DNA from: Salvator merianae
Lineage: Eukaryota > Chordata > Lepidosauria > Squamata > Teiidae
Assembly: GCA_003586115.2 (NCBI GenBank)
Contig: QVOM02000126.1
Coordinates: 53,428,608-53,492,607 of the forward strand
Length of the DNA stretch: 64,000 nucleotides
Direction of reading: 5' to 3'
Positions within the stretch are counted from its first letter, which is position 1. Each line of letters starts with the position of its first letter. Below are positions 1 through 11,003 of this stretch, piece by piece. The notes under the pieces are model-generated. The model was not told the origin of the DNA and ran no database searches. It worked only from the letters and a program-made list of their open reading frames with translations. A program made the translations under genes and the position numbers.

Positions 1-281
1 TATCAACTAGAGCTACACAAAGATATTATCAGTGGGAAGACAGTGGAACAAGGTGGGGGGAAAGTGACTGTTCTCACCATATGCTCAAGTAGAAAAGATA
101 GATTCTGTTGTAGGGAACATAACCCTTGCTCCAGTGATCATTTATTCCATTCAGGCCAGATTGTTGTACACTTGCTAGGAGAAAAAGCAATATAAGATAT
201 AAAGATGAAACAAGGGGACGAAGCTTGCTGCTATTACTTCTTTCAACCATGTGTGACTCTGGAAACAGAACTTGTTTCCTG

Positions 282-1464
282 TAGGGACGTGCACAAAGAT
301 TCGTAACGTTCGAATTTCGTACGAAAATGGCGTTTTCTCCATCTTCGCACGAAATGCGAAAGGAAAAACGAACAGCAAATGCGAATGGTGAAGGTCCTGG
401 TGACTTTCGCTGCAGTTCGGGACCTTCGCCATTTGCCGAAAGCTCCCTCTTTTTTTCGCCGCTAGAAGCTTCGTCGCATCGAAGCGTGGAAGCTTCACAG
501 CCTCAACACACTGCCTCTAGAGGTTGCAGAGAGGTAGTGTAAGCAATGATGAAAGACAGTATTTTATCTCGCATGAGGATGAGAACTGACTCAGATGGCT
601 AGAGTACTTCGAGGAATTAATAAAATTGATTGAAGTGCGTTGTGGTAGATATAGTTCTGTTTTTTGGAAACGGAGGGCAAGAGGTGGGTACAACTGTCAG
701 GTCAGCCTGTTTTTGCTACTGCTCTGAACCACGGAAGCTATGGGGCTACTTCGCATGCTGCTCCCTCCTTGTAAGGAGGAGGTGCTTGTCAGCTGGACTC
801 TGTCTACTTGAGTTAATAGTGACCTGATTATTTTTCGCTGTCAAAAACCTCACGAGAAATCATTCAAAATCCAAAGGTCAATTGCTGATACCAATACAGA
901 AGCCAATAGGAAATAATTTCTGATCCATTCGATAGCAAAAGTTAAGTGCAGTCACGCGCACGCGCACACAGAAATAATAGGGGGAGTGAGAGACTGATCG
1001 AAAACTGTGAAAAATCAATGCGAAGGGAATACCTTTGCTTGCATTCGTGTACAGATTAGGGAAAAACGAGCATTTCCACACAACCTCGCGGCCCCTGTAA
1101 GTACCGTCGCCGCATAGCAGCGCACCCTCGTTCATGCTAGCCACCGCTTAAACCGCTTATAAGTCAACTCCGCGCAATCTTGCCTTATAAAAAAATAATA
1201 CCTCCTTAAACTACCAAGGTGCACGCTCAAATGTGGTAGGGAGAGGGGGATATGTGGGGTGTTTTCCTACAGAAATAAATGTATGTTTTTCGATAGTTTA
1301 TTTCATTTATTTTTCAAGTAACGTGCCCCCGGTTTTTGTGAAGATTTTCGCAGCGAAACAAAAGTCTCCCTTTTCGCGCCTAGAGTTTTCGCGCGAAAAC
1401 GAAGCTCCGTTGCTTCGCAGCATTGCGAAGTGAAAAGTGGAAAATTCTTTTGTGCACATCCCTA
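282..1464. mobile_element. Non-autonomous hAT-type DNA transposon with perfect 8-bp target duplication
   Basis: The left end reads TAGGGACGTGCACAAAG. The right end, read on the other strand, gives TAGGGATGTGCACAAAA, so the two match over the first 16 bases with one difference. The element is flanked on both sides by GTTTCCTG (274-281 and 1465-1472). A perfect 8-bp duplication plus short terminal inverted repeats (TIRs) of this form is the hallmark of the hAT superfamily. The interior is rich in CGAA/TTCG words, very unlike the AT-rich surroundings, and has no long open frame, so it cannot encode a hAT transposase (normally over 500 residues). It would depend on an autonomous relative. The short frames inside look like chance. 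Confidence 0.85.
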
Positions 1465-1472
1465 GTTTCCTG

Positions 1473-2901
1473 ACCTGATTACCTGGTAGAAATTTAGGAT
1501 AAAAACTTTTCTCCACATCTGAAGAGGTACTAAACAACTCTGCCTCCTGCTGGTGGTACCTATCTGCCCAGCATTTTGGTCATAATTTGCTCCTTTCAGG
1601 GAGAAGATGCACGTAGAACTTTCCTATAGAAGAGCAGAGATTGCGCTGTATGTTCAATATAATATAAGACAATTTCTAATGTTTTCTTTAGATGATGCTG
1701 ATTTTGCACTCTTCTTCCTGGGAAATCATAGTAGATTCTAACCCTTGAAAAGAACATTACAGAAAAACATAGCAGGAGGTAACTCTGCAGGGCTTAGAAT
1801 TCATCCATTTCTTTGTTTGCTCATTCAGTGATGCTTTCAAGCGGGTATGAAAACATAATATAATATGAAAAATCAAGCTAAAAGATAAGAAATAAAAACA
1901 TGCCATGTGCCTGGGTCCTGGGAAGTTGCCAAGAATGACCTATATGGCAATGTTTGACTTCCAAAGGTGTGGGAAAACAGTCAAGCATGGAAAGAGTAAT
2001 TAAAATTAAGCTGAAAAGAAGAGCCAAGAGGATCAAATCTCTCTAAGTCATTCAAAGGTCATTTACAAATATTGTAACATAAGCACAGGTAGGATATGTA
2101 CCAAGAGTATGTATAACAAACATAAGTTGTAAAAGACAGGAATGCACATACAAAACTGAAGTCCTAACCAAGTGTAGAAAAAAATCACAGACTCTGCTTA
2201 AAATAAAGCAGATTATAAGGTAGTTTCATAATTAAATCCACAACCTGAGACAATGAGATACCATGAACTTGGTCTCAGTGGCAGCACTGGACCTCTGCTG
2301 CAGTGTCTTTCTGCACTGAGCTAGTAGACTGGCTGAATGGACCCCCTGGGAATGCCTTATCTGTACTATACCTCGTTATAGAACATGGGGTCTGCATTGG
2401 AAAAGGTGTTAGACTGGGTTGTGATATGAAAATGATACTGTAGCCTATTCCAACCATGGACCATTTGTAAGCAGTACATGCAGTTTTCTAGGTTGATATA
2501 CTAGACTAGCAACTCGTGTGGGGGTGGATTTGGTATACTGAAACTGTGTCAGCTTGGCCACTGCGCTGCCATCTTTGAAACTCTGTAATACTTTACCATG
2601 CCTGCTTGTATATTTCACTGAGTCTGATTTTCCTTTGCTGTAGAGGTAAGCATGTAGTGGTTGGGAAATAATTAGAACCCATGTTGTCCCAAGGTCACTT
2701 GGAACTTGAGAAAAAATGAGGAGTTAACTGGTGGAAAAGAGTTGAGGGGTATATATGTCTGCTGGTGCTATTTTTATTTTCTGTGTGATCTTTTATCAAT
2801 AATCACTGACAAGCTGCTACAAAGGCAACTCTCCATCTTCATGAATCTGGGCTTGTGAATGGTGCTCTTGACAAGCTGAGATTTTATCAGGCACCCAGAA
2901 A
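1473..2901. other. AT-rich sequence without recognised features
   Basis: I see no long frame, no recognisable repeat family and no convincing splice-bounded exon here. Old, diverged repeats could be present below what can be recognised by eye. Confidence 0.5.
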
Positions 2902-3051
2902 CAGTGGGCCTTTCTGCACTTTCTACCTTAGAATGGGATTATTATAGTCCAGCTGCTCCTGGTACAGCTGTGAAGCACTCCATAGCTATACCAGAAGCAG
3001 CTGGACTATAATTATCCCATTCTAAGGTAGAAAGTGCAGAAAGGCCCAGTG
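2902..3051. mobile_element. Near-perfect fold-back MITE (~150 bp)
   Basis: The first ~74 bases and the reverse complement of the last ~74 are nearly identical. The arms begin GGGCCTTTCTGCACTTTC and run through TTAGAATGGGAT and CCAGCTGCT. The whole element would fold into one long hairpin. The outermost bases CAGTGGGCC resemble hAT termini, but the flanking 8-mers (CCCAGAAA, TCAAGATT) do not clearly match, so the superfamily is inferred, not shown. Related arms occur at 8961-9090. Confidence 0.8.
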
Positions 3052-3609
3052 TCAAGATTACTTCATTTGGGCCAGCATGGTACAGGATAACTTGCACCAT
3101 GCAGAAATGGTCTAAATACTCACAGTAAACTGAAAGGATTAAACGAAGCATTAAAACAATCAAAAGAATTTATATTTTTATGACTCCAGTTAGATGAGCA
3201 GCTAGGTAATTTTAGACGGTTGTAGTTTTCTCTCCTTTAGACATTATGTGCGCTTCTCCAGTTGGCGAAGCAGAAAATGAACGTTTTCTTTCTCATTTCA
3301 AAAGCTACATTGTGATATATTGAAATTAACAACAAAAACAAAACCCTGCACTGGGCAACCAGATCTCCATTTTCAGTGGCATGAAACACCCACCGAAGAG
3401 CAAAACACCCACCTGAGGTGCCTGGAAAAATGAAATTGTTCCTGGAAAAATGTCTAGTCTGCTGCTTTGTCAGGCACCTCATTGCTGGATGTGGATATGA
3501 GGAAGAACACAGTTATGGGAGGGGGAGGGTGAGGGTGCTTCCACAGAGGCTCCCAACCCCAGGTGCCTCCCATTGCAGCCTTGGAGACATAGCCTGAATG
3601 ACATTTAAT

Positions 3610-3782
3610 CAAATCTACTACTATCCTGGTCTAGGTGGTCATTTTGGACCATCTAGACCAGTATATGTTCTGACCAATGTGAACAGAGTGGTCTAGCAGG
3701 GGGCATGGCCTCTCTGTTCCACACCAGAGTGTGCTATCTAGGGCTTGCACTATACCTGGATATCAGTAAGTGTGGAAAGGCC
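3610..3782 (+). mobile_element. Fragment of DNA-transposon family ending AAGTGTGGAAAGGCC
   Basis: It contains an internal palindrome around GGTCTAGGTGGTCATTTTGG and ends AAGTGTGGAAAGGCC. The same words recur at 48240-48427 (same orientation) and 18080-18175 (inverted), and the same end occurs at 20983-20998, so this is a dispersed repeat. The left limit is uncertain. Confidence 0.55.
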
Positions 3783-4192
3783 TGTAGATTTTCAGCTCTC
3801 AGTTAGTTGCCAGCCCTCAGATTAATCTACCCCATAAGGCTCTTATGAAGAAGTGGAGGACCATGCATGCTGTCATTGGCTGCTGGAATAAAATGGAAGA
3901 TGCAAATGTGATGTTACTTTCGCAGACAAAACAGCAGCATCACAATGAGATACCCATAAGATTATAAAGACCTCAAGGGTGGCTAGAGGCGTAAAAAGAA
4001 AATGAATACATAAATTAATAAATAAATGACAACAAAGGCTGCTGAAATCCCCACTTTCATATACAGTCAGAGTAACTGGCAGTACGCACAAGAATCTTAA
4101 TGGAAATATGGGATTTATTTGACGGTGCAGGAGCTGCAGAACTGTGTGACACTTTGCAGCTATGTCACCAGGACTAGGATAACTGAAAGACT

Positions 4193-4614
4193 AGGGGCCT
4201 TTCTACATGGGCCCTTAATCTATATTAAGGGTCTATGTAGTTCTGTTCTAGTCCACATAGATCTGCACGTTAGTGTGGATCTATGAGGCCATACCCCTCA
4301 TTGCTCCACTCTGCATGAGACAGAGTGAGATCTGGATTAAAGAAGGTCTACCAGAGGGGCCAGAGATCCTGATCTGGAACATGGAGATGTGCAGAAGGCT
4401 GCATTCCGTGTTTGGGATTACCAGGGAGTACTTTTCAGTGGTGTGCCATAGTGTACCACCATGACCACGAAACTTGCATGGACTAACCGAGATCAGCATT
4501 GTTGATGCAGACAGCACTGATGCAGCCCATACTTCCCCATGATCAGGATCAGTGGGCTGGACTAATCTGGATCCACTAATCTGAATCTCTGGCAATTTAA
4601 GTGCAAAAAGGACC
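4193..4614. mobile_element. Non-autonomous DNA transposon with GGGGCCTTTCTACAT-type end
   Basis: The left end reads AGGGGCCTTTCTACATGGG. The right end, reverse-complemented, reads AGGTCCTTTTTGCACTTAA. Both belong to the GGGCCTTTYTRCAC terminal group seen across this window. Internal words (GCAGACAGCACT; GTGTGCCATAGTGTACC) recur in the elements at 58881-59215 and, more weakly, 26611-26995. The short frames inside on both strands are not genes. Confidence 0.6.
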
Positions 4615-4919
4615 TGAAATATAAATAATCAGAACACAATCTCTCCTGTAAAGATTATATAGCGACCATCAAGCAAGGTCACATATACTGTCTTAGTGTT
4701 ATGCTGAGTTTGAATATGAGGTTGGCTGAGATCCAAGTAACTAATAAGATCCTAGGCCATGGTCACACCTCATATTTTTTGAAGACAGAGGCTGGTTTAA
4801 GTCTTTGGAAACCAGATGCTAAATAGTGTTACCATTTTTTCTGAGGACTTTCCTGCCTGGAATGGTTTTATCTGAAATTCAGATAATCCCACCACTGAGT
4901 CTGTTTCACCAAGAAATGG

Positions 4920-5240
4920 ACCCAGCCAGGCCACCTCCCTCCACCCTCCCAATGCTCTCTGCCATTGCAGCTGCCTTCTGCTACCCCCCAATGCCCCTGC
5001 TGCCTCCCTGATGCTCCCAACTGCCTCTTGCCACCCCCTGAAGGCCCCCCCACCTCCCATGCCCCCGATGTTCACCTCCACTGTTGCAGCAGTGACAGCA
5101 GCCTCCCAGCCCTGATGCCCCGTTACCCCTATGCTCCTGATGCCCGCCACCACCTTCCCAATGCCCCTGCTATCCCCTGTCACCATAGCTGCCTCCCTCC
5201 ACCTCCAATGCTCCTGCCATCTCCACCCCCCCCCGATGTC
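4920..5240. repeat. C-rich imperfect minisatellite
   Basis: Variants of CCAATGCCCCTGCTGCCTCC recur irregularly (for example near 4990 and 5158), giving a strand that is strongly C/T-rich. This composition creates stop-poor frames on both strands (a 155-residue frame on the minus strand, a 104-residue frame on the plus strand). Their low-complexity W/G/R-rich or P/C-rich translations are best explained by the repeat, not by a gene. Confidence 0.6.
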
Positions 5241-5532
5241 CATGACTCTAGTGTGTCTAAACATTATATTTTAATGTGAGGCCCAGTCACAATTTTCTTG
5301 TTGTGACATACACAACATCATGCTGAAATATTTCAAGCCTTCCCCTTTATAGAATCAGACTGGTGGTATTAAATGTCATATAACGTGAGTGGGAGACAAC
5401 TCTAGACCTACCTGGTATCCGAGTGCAGCTTGCTGTAACCATCATGTGGGGACTGTGTGCTTTCCCTTTTAATTCAAGAATAACATAATCTTAAAAAAGA
5501 AAAAAAATGTGGGCATTGCTTGTTGGCACTGG

Positions 5533-5830
5533 CAGCGGCGTAGCTAAAAGTTTTGCCTCCCGGGGCGAAGCGGTGGCAGAGGAGCACGAGTGAGGGAGCC
5601 CTGCCCTGCAGCCTCCTACTCCTGCCGCCACCCCGATGACTGCCGGGCGGGCAGGCAGGCGGATGGGCGAGCGAGCAGGCGGGTGGATGGGCGAGCACAC
5701 CGCGGCGCTGCACCACAGTGCGCTCGCCTTCGCGCTCGTTGTACGGCGTGTTGGGTGGGGACCTGGCTCCATGGGCCACTCGGGACAACGGGCCGCCTGT
5801 GGCGGGCCGCCCCCCCTTCCTACGCCCCTG
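5533..5830 (+). mobile_element. GC-rich hAT-type MITE, copy 1
   Basis: The left end is CAGCGGCGTAGCTAAAAG. The reverse complement of the right end is CAGGGGCGTAGGAAGGG. The interior is GC- and CpG-rich. The flanks share CACTGG (5527-5532 left, 5831-5836 right), consistent with an 8-bp duplication that lost two bases on the left. The same family, inverted, lies at 40705-40979, and a relative with matching ends lies at 40077-40527. The apparent open frames on both strands are products of GC-rich sequence. Confidence 0.75.
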
Positions 5831-5907
5831 CACTGGTGGATTTTAACACCCTTACGCTAGGCATAAAGACAGAGGAATATGCCCCACTTTGATGCAACCT
5901 ACTTCTA

Positions 5908-6088
5908 AATCAAAGGTATAGCAAGCTGCCTAGAAAGCAGAGGGTTGCTGGTACAATTCCCAAGTCTTTCCCTGGAAGAAGGCAGTGCTGAACCACTTCT
6001 GTATTTCTGCCGAGAAAACTGCATAGCGGTGCCCATGCAGTCAACCAGGAGTTGGTCATGATTCGGTGGTACCCAGGAACAGCAAGTT
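5908..6088 (+). repeat. tRNA-derived SINE with RTE/BovB-like tail (diverged)
   Basis: It shares with 10798-11003, 19195-19313 and 57117-57325 the series AAAGCAGAGGGTTGCTGG, AAACCACTTC-like, CCGAGAAAACTGCATAG, GCCCATGCAGTCAACC and a 3' end resembling GAGTCGGTCACGACTCGGTG. A poorly preserved B box lies in GGTTGCTGGTACAATTCCC. The family name is not certain. Confidence 0.7.
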
Positions 6089-6099
6089 CTAAATCAAAT

Positions 6100-7395
6100 T
6101 GCTCTGATATGATCCCTTTGACTACGTATGGAAGGTAGCTATAGCAGTGACATTGCTAAGCACTCTATTTTCTCCTACACAAATAATTAATACAAATGTC
6201 AGATGTAAGAACATCTTCCCACAGACACTCACCCCAGTATGCAGAGGTACTCCATTATTAATATGCTTTCTGCCAAGCCAAACTTTATGGTCACAATAAA
6301 TACATTTGATGAAGTCGCTGAACAATACAATCATGGTTTATCTTCTCCGTGTTATTGCTACACTTCCTAAGATGTATAGATTTTTACCCATCCAATATTA
6401 AGCACATTTATTTCTCTGGAACTAATTTTTAATTGAACATGTTTAAGGTCACAGCCTATTTACTTTATGTAAGCACCAGGGATATGTTTGTTTTATATGG
6501 AGATGAAGTAGGAGCCTGATAATTTCCATAGCTCAGCACTGAAGATGAGATACTTGCAAAGAAAGTGTATTGGAAGCCTTACAGACCCATGTTGCCATTG
6601 ATTTATTCTTGGCTGTGGGCATGTCTCCTGGGCTGTTTCCATTTGAATTCCATTTTCAGTAAACAAGATACTTATAAAACATGACACAGGTGAGCAAAAC
6701 AGGAACATTTCTTACAGTGGTTCCTGTTTCCTGTGATGTGCCTAGAATAAAATAGTGTTTGCCATATTTGGAAGTAGAAAGGCTAAGTACTCAGGCTTCT
6801 TTCTTTAATTTCATCAATAGACATCATGAATTAATCAAAACTCAGACACTGCACAGTTCAAAACATTTCCTTAGTAAAGTGCAATGACAGATTTCATCTG
6901 CACCATTACAGCGTTCTGTAGGTAGGTTTGGTTTTGAAAATGGGGTGGGAGCTGCAGGTAAGACAGAATGCGGTTGCTCAGGTATTCCATAGTATAACCA
7001 AATGTCCACTGCTTATGATTGTTGTGGATAATGGGATCTGTAGTCCAAGAACTTTTGCTTCCGGGACAAATACTTCAGAGATGGCTTCTCTTGATACCAG
7101 TCACCTTGGATTTCAAGTTCAGCAAGGGATACATCAGTTGTGGTCTCCCCATAAACAAACATTGAAAATATATGAGCCTCTTTGAGGTGCTATTATGCTT
7201 GTGGAAGTCCCTGCCAATGGAGATCATAATGCGAGATGACTGGTTTTACGTGACTGGGAAAGGTACCTTTTTCACTAAGGCATTTTGGAGATAAAATAAA
7301 TCAAGGCATCTTTCCAACTGTGAAGGGAAAGCTGGATGCAATGGAAAGATGGCTTTTGCCCCTTGCTGTGGCCTGCAAAACATTCATAGGACTCA
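6100..7395. other. AT-rich sequence, few recognisable features
   Basis: I see no gene. Around 7020-7055 a piece reading GGGATCTGTAGTCCAAGAAC resembles one arm of the fold-back repeat found at 26077-26195. Nothing else is recognisable. Confidence 0.45.
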
Positions 7396-7400
7396 GCTTA

Positions 7401-7533
7401 CCAGCTGTCTGATGAAGTTTGGCATCCTGGAGCTTGCCACATGCCTGCTCCTTTTCTTTTGTTTTCCTTCATATGCAGAGAGAGATGCCAGAAGTCCCTT
7501 CTGACGCTACGCCAAACTTCGGCCGACAGTTGG
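7401..7533. mobile_element. Small MITE flanked by TA, Tc1/mariner-like
   Basis: The left end CCAGCTGTCTGATGAAGTTT and the reverse complement of the right end CCAACTGTCGGCCGAAGTTT match at most positions over about 23 bases. TA lies on both sides (7399-7400 and 7534-7535), the expected target duplication for Tc1/mariner/pogo elements. At 133 bp it is non-coding. The superfamily assignment rests on the TA only. Confidence 0.6.
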
Positions 7534-8449
7534 TAAGTCATTTACATGCCAGCTGAGTCAAAACAGTGCTGGATCTCCCAGTGCTATTTTCCTTAAGTGG
7601 CTGTTAGACTGTGACAGCCCTGACATAGCATTGGAGCTATTTGGTGGTCCAGCCATGATGCTGGCGTGGTGTCAGCATTTTTCCTCTATCTAGAAGGCCC
7701 CTTAATGGCAACTATAAGATTACAGCCTGTTTTTAAATTTAATATATATCTTTTTTTTTAATGGGGCTTCTTTTGGAAGAAGGACAGGAAATGAAAAGTA
7801 ATAAAAGAAGTTGGCTTACACTGCAACCATATTTGTTGTTTTGTGAACACATTAAAAAGCTTAGTAGCTTTTTCCCAGTTTGGTTGAGTTGGTGTGGAGG
7901 TGTGGATTTAGACAATAGCCGAGTTGAAGAATCAAACCGTGCACATTTGTTCTCACAAGTGACACAGAATGAAGCCTAGGTTTCATAAATGACATAAGAG
8001 GAGATTGTTCAGGAGTTGCTGAGGAGTGTACACTTTGCAAAGACATAAAACAGGAGAGTGCTGAAAAAAATATGGGTCTTCTTATCACAAAGAACAATGG
8101 AAAAACAGTTTTTCTTCTTTTTTCTTCTTGACTCAAGGCATTCTTACCTAAATAAATTTGAAATAGAGTAAAAGACTTAGTAGGAACATATTGGGCATTT
8201 TCACACTTATCACAATAGAACAGACTAATTAATCTGTTCTATCGTAGTAATTTACCACATAGCATGTTTCTGCTTGGCCAGAAACTGCAATAGAAGCCGA
8301 TTACTGGAATTTGTGGTGAGAATGCTGGTAACTGTGCCTGATCCTCACCATGGTGACTGGCAGGCCTGCACAGTGCACAGGTGTGCACAGGTGTTATCAG
8401 CTGATTGCGTCTGAGCAATCGGACAGCGCGATCCTCAATCAGGCCATGC

Positions 8450-8780
8450 AATGCCCCAACTGGGATGCACTGTGCCCCAATCGGGATGTGCAATGCCCCA
8501 GTCGGGTTGCATGGACCTGATTGGGGCATCGGGTAGCCTGATTGCACAGGCACAATCATCTGATCACACCTGTGGGCACCTGGGTGCTGCGCAGGCCCAC
8601 CAGTTGCCAAGGCAGCATCTGGATGCTTCCTGGCCACTACCATGGCGACAATTGGGTGGGCCCAACCAGCCATTGCCTGGCCCAATTGGGCATCATATGG
8701 CTGGATTGGGCATCATGAGGCCCGATTTGGCATTGTGTGACCTGATCTGGTATCATGCAGCCCGAACGGGCCCAATTGCA
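8450..8780. repeat. Two short tandem arrays of ~20-bp units in opposite orientation
   Basis: At 8682-8775 consecutive 20-bp units start at ATTGGGCATCATATGGCTGG and continue as ATTGGGCATCATGAGGCCCG, ATTTGGCATTGTGTGACCTG and ATCTGGTATCATGCAGCCCG. At 8450-8525 similar words appear in the opposite sense (CCCCAATCGGGATGTGCAAT, CCCCAGTCGGG). The pair therefore looks like the arms of a larger fold-back whose arms are themselves tandem repeats. The frames at 8239-8685 (minus) and 8451-8882 (plus) arise from this repeat and are not genes. Confidence 0.65.
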
Positions 8781-8960
8781 CAATCATGCATCCATGATTG
8801 GGCGATTACACCATCCAGGACACTTCACCAACAGGTAGGTGTGGACACATCTTTCCAGGAAGTGACTATAATTACCTGGTAATATTGTGGAGCACTAAAT
8901 AGGGTTCCACAGGCATCTGCATTGGGAGCAGATCCTTAGAACTAGAGCTGCACTTTTAAT

Positions 8961-9090
8961 GGGCCTTTTCACACTTTCTACCTTAGAATGGGATATTTAT
9001 AATCCAGCTGCTCCGAGTACAGTGTGGAGTTCTCCACAGCTGTACTAGGAGCAGCTGGACAACAAGTATCACATTCTAAGGTGGGTCTAC
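8961..9090. mobile_element. Fold-back MITE related to 2902-3051
   Basis: It opens GGGCCTTTTCACACTTTC, followed by TACCTTAGAATGGGAT and CCAGCTGCTCC. The inverted counterparts GGAGCAGCTGGAC and ATTCTAAGGTGGG follow. The right terminus is altered, so the element may be truncated or part of a larger compound element reaching about 9696. Confidence 0.65.
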
Positions 9091-9252
9091 GGTAGACTGG
9101 ATCAACTGCATTTTGAGCATCTTTGTCCTGTATGGATGAAGCATACTAGCAGGGGGACACACCAGTGTGTGGACGGGAGGGTCCTAGTTCATTTGCTGTT
9201 CCAGTCTACCAGCAACTGTAGAATTGTCTTATATTACATACACAGAGAGATT

Positions 9253-9696
9253 GGGGACCTTTCTGCACTTTCCATCTTGGAAGATTTACAAGTGAACATT
9301 CCAAGATGGAACAGACCATGCAGTGCAACAGTCATTCACATTGCAAGGACTGGAATATTCCAGCAATGGACTACCAGTGCTTGCAGTGTGAACGTTACTG
9401 TCCATGCCATGTCAGCAGCTGTGGAAACATCCAGCCACTGCCATGGTGGCAAGGGACACAGCACAACTGCGCAGCTGTAGCACAGTGTTTGCTCTCAGAA
9501 GAAGGTGCAAATGCTGTGTACTGGGAGCAGTCCACCTACTCCTGGTACAGCTGTGGAGCACGATTTTGTGCTCCACAGCAGGTAGCAACTGGGAGTGGCA
9601 GTTACCCACTCCCAATCATGAGGGCCTCCACAAAGTGTGGACACACCTCACTAGTGAGCGTCTGCATGCTCACTAGTGAAAAGTGTGAACAGGCTC
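9253..9696. mobile_element. Larger fold-back/DNA transposon of the GGGCCTTTCTGCAC group
   Basis: The left end is GGGGACCTTTCTGCACTTTC. The right end, reverse-complemented, is GAGCCTGTTCACACTTTTC. Internal inverted words include TCCATCTTGGAAG / CATTCCAAGATGGA and CTGGGAGCAG / CTCCTGGTACAGCTGTGGAGCA. The overlapping frames inside (up to 135 residues) have no recognisable domain. Confidence 0.55.
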
Positions 9697-9699
9697 AGG

Positions 9700-10790
9700 C
9701 TCCAGCCAAGTGAAGCTCTGATTGAGAGAGGATGCAGCCTTGTATCCAAAGCTGAGGTGGGAGGGACCCATCGCACCCTTATCTTGGATTGTCTGTGTGA
9801 GTGGAATGTATAGTCTGAAGTTCCAACATGGAGGCAAGGGTGATGCAAATGCTTCCCTACGCTGACTCCTCTGGAACAGTGATGGCAGAACATCAAAAAT
9901 GCAAATTAAGCATTAATTTGAGAATTTTAAAGCAGTTGGTAGATTTAATGGCATGGCTTTTATGAGGTTACAGCTTATGGAGCGTCCTGCTTATAAACTG
10001 AGCTTGCAAGGGTTGTGTGTGCATGCACTGTTATCATTACATTCAGACACCATTTTCCATATAAAGATCAGATCTCCTTCTCAGGGACGGGAAGGCAGCC
10101 TGCACTGTCTGAGAAAATAAACCATATGACCACTCCCTCCAGTCACTGGCACCCCCCTACCTCATTTCTCTGGCCCTACCCATTCCCATCACTTGTCCCT
10201 TTCTGCCTCTTCCAGACTTGATTGCATTGGGAGCAAGGAGAAGAACTAGCAGTTCTTCAGCATACTTAAACCTCTTGTGCAAGATGTCCTAGAAAGTGCT
10301 AAAGCTGTCTCTGCCTGAAGAGACTTTCTCATCCTGCCTCATGTTTGAACCAGGCCTCCATTTTCAACCTTTTTCTTCTGTATAGTAAGGATGTTCTGGT
10401 GTAATGGTTTCATTTATGCCCAGACTGATATATTCTGCTGTTTTTTATGTCTGCTACCCAGCCAAAAGTCTCTGTAAACTGTTATTTACAACAGCCTTAC
10501 TGGTACAGTTTTGCACTGTCTGCTCATGGCTTAATAAAATTTGTTAACCTTTCTGTATTCAGTTTACTTTACTCTATTGCTTTTGCCAATACACTTCCCC
10601 ATCTTTTTCTGTCTGCTTCGGGTAGTTAATTAGTGGAATGTAGTCATGTGCAGTAGATCAGGACCTGTCCTCTGGATCACCCCATTATTCTGCTCTCCGG
10701 TCATCTGCTGTGCTGAGTAGTGAAGGGAAGGTTTGCTGCAATCTACCTTCACATTGTGCTGAACTGCTGCTTCTCCTGTTCATTTGGCTA
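9700..10790. other. No recognised feature
   Basis: Mixed-composition sequence in which I recognise neither coding sequence nor a repeat family. Confidence 0.4.
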
Positions 10791-10797
10791 GTAGTCA

Positions 10798-11003
10798 ATG
10801 GGAATGATTGTAACTCAGTCATAGAACAAACGGCCTGGAAAGCAGAGGATGCTGGTTTGATCCCCAGCCTCTCCTCAGAAGTAAGCAATGACAAACCACT
10901 TCCATATCTCTGCCAAGAAAACTGCATAGAGATGCCCATGGAGGTGCCCATGCAGTTAGCCAGGAGCCAGCCATGACTCGGAACTCAACAACAACAATAA
11001 CGG
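10798..11003 (+). repeat. tRNA-derived SINE, nearly full length
   Basis: The head reads GATTGTAACTCAGTCATAGA (A-box region), followed by GGAAAGCAGAGGATGCTGG and a B box GGTTTGATCCC at about 10854. The body contains ACAAACCACTTCCATATCTC, TGCCAAGAAAACTGCATAG and GCCATGACTCGG. It ends in AACAACAACAATAAC. The layout (Pol III boxes, body, RTE/BovB-like end, CAA-rich tail) is that of a squamate tRNA-SINE mobilised by an RTE-type LINE. That partner is inferred from the BovB pieces nearby. Confidence 0.75.

Noticed and set aside
4797..5264. 155-residue W/G/R-rich protein on the minus strand
   Set aside because: Low-complexity translation of a C-rich minisatellite. No domain, and an antisense frame over the same bases is also open.
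5474..5892. GC-rich block with open frames as a CpG-island promoter and first exon
   Set aside because: Inverted-repeat ends and relatives at 40077 and 40705 with perfect 8-bp duplications show it is a MITE.
8239..8882. Antisense pair of 148- and 143-residue frames as genes
   Set aside because: Both are made by the 20-bp tandem repeats; the translations repeat with the unit.
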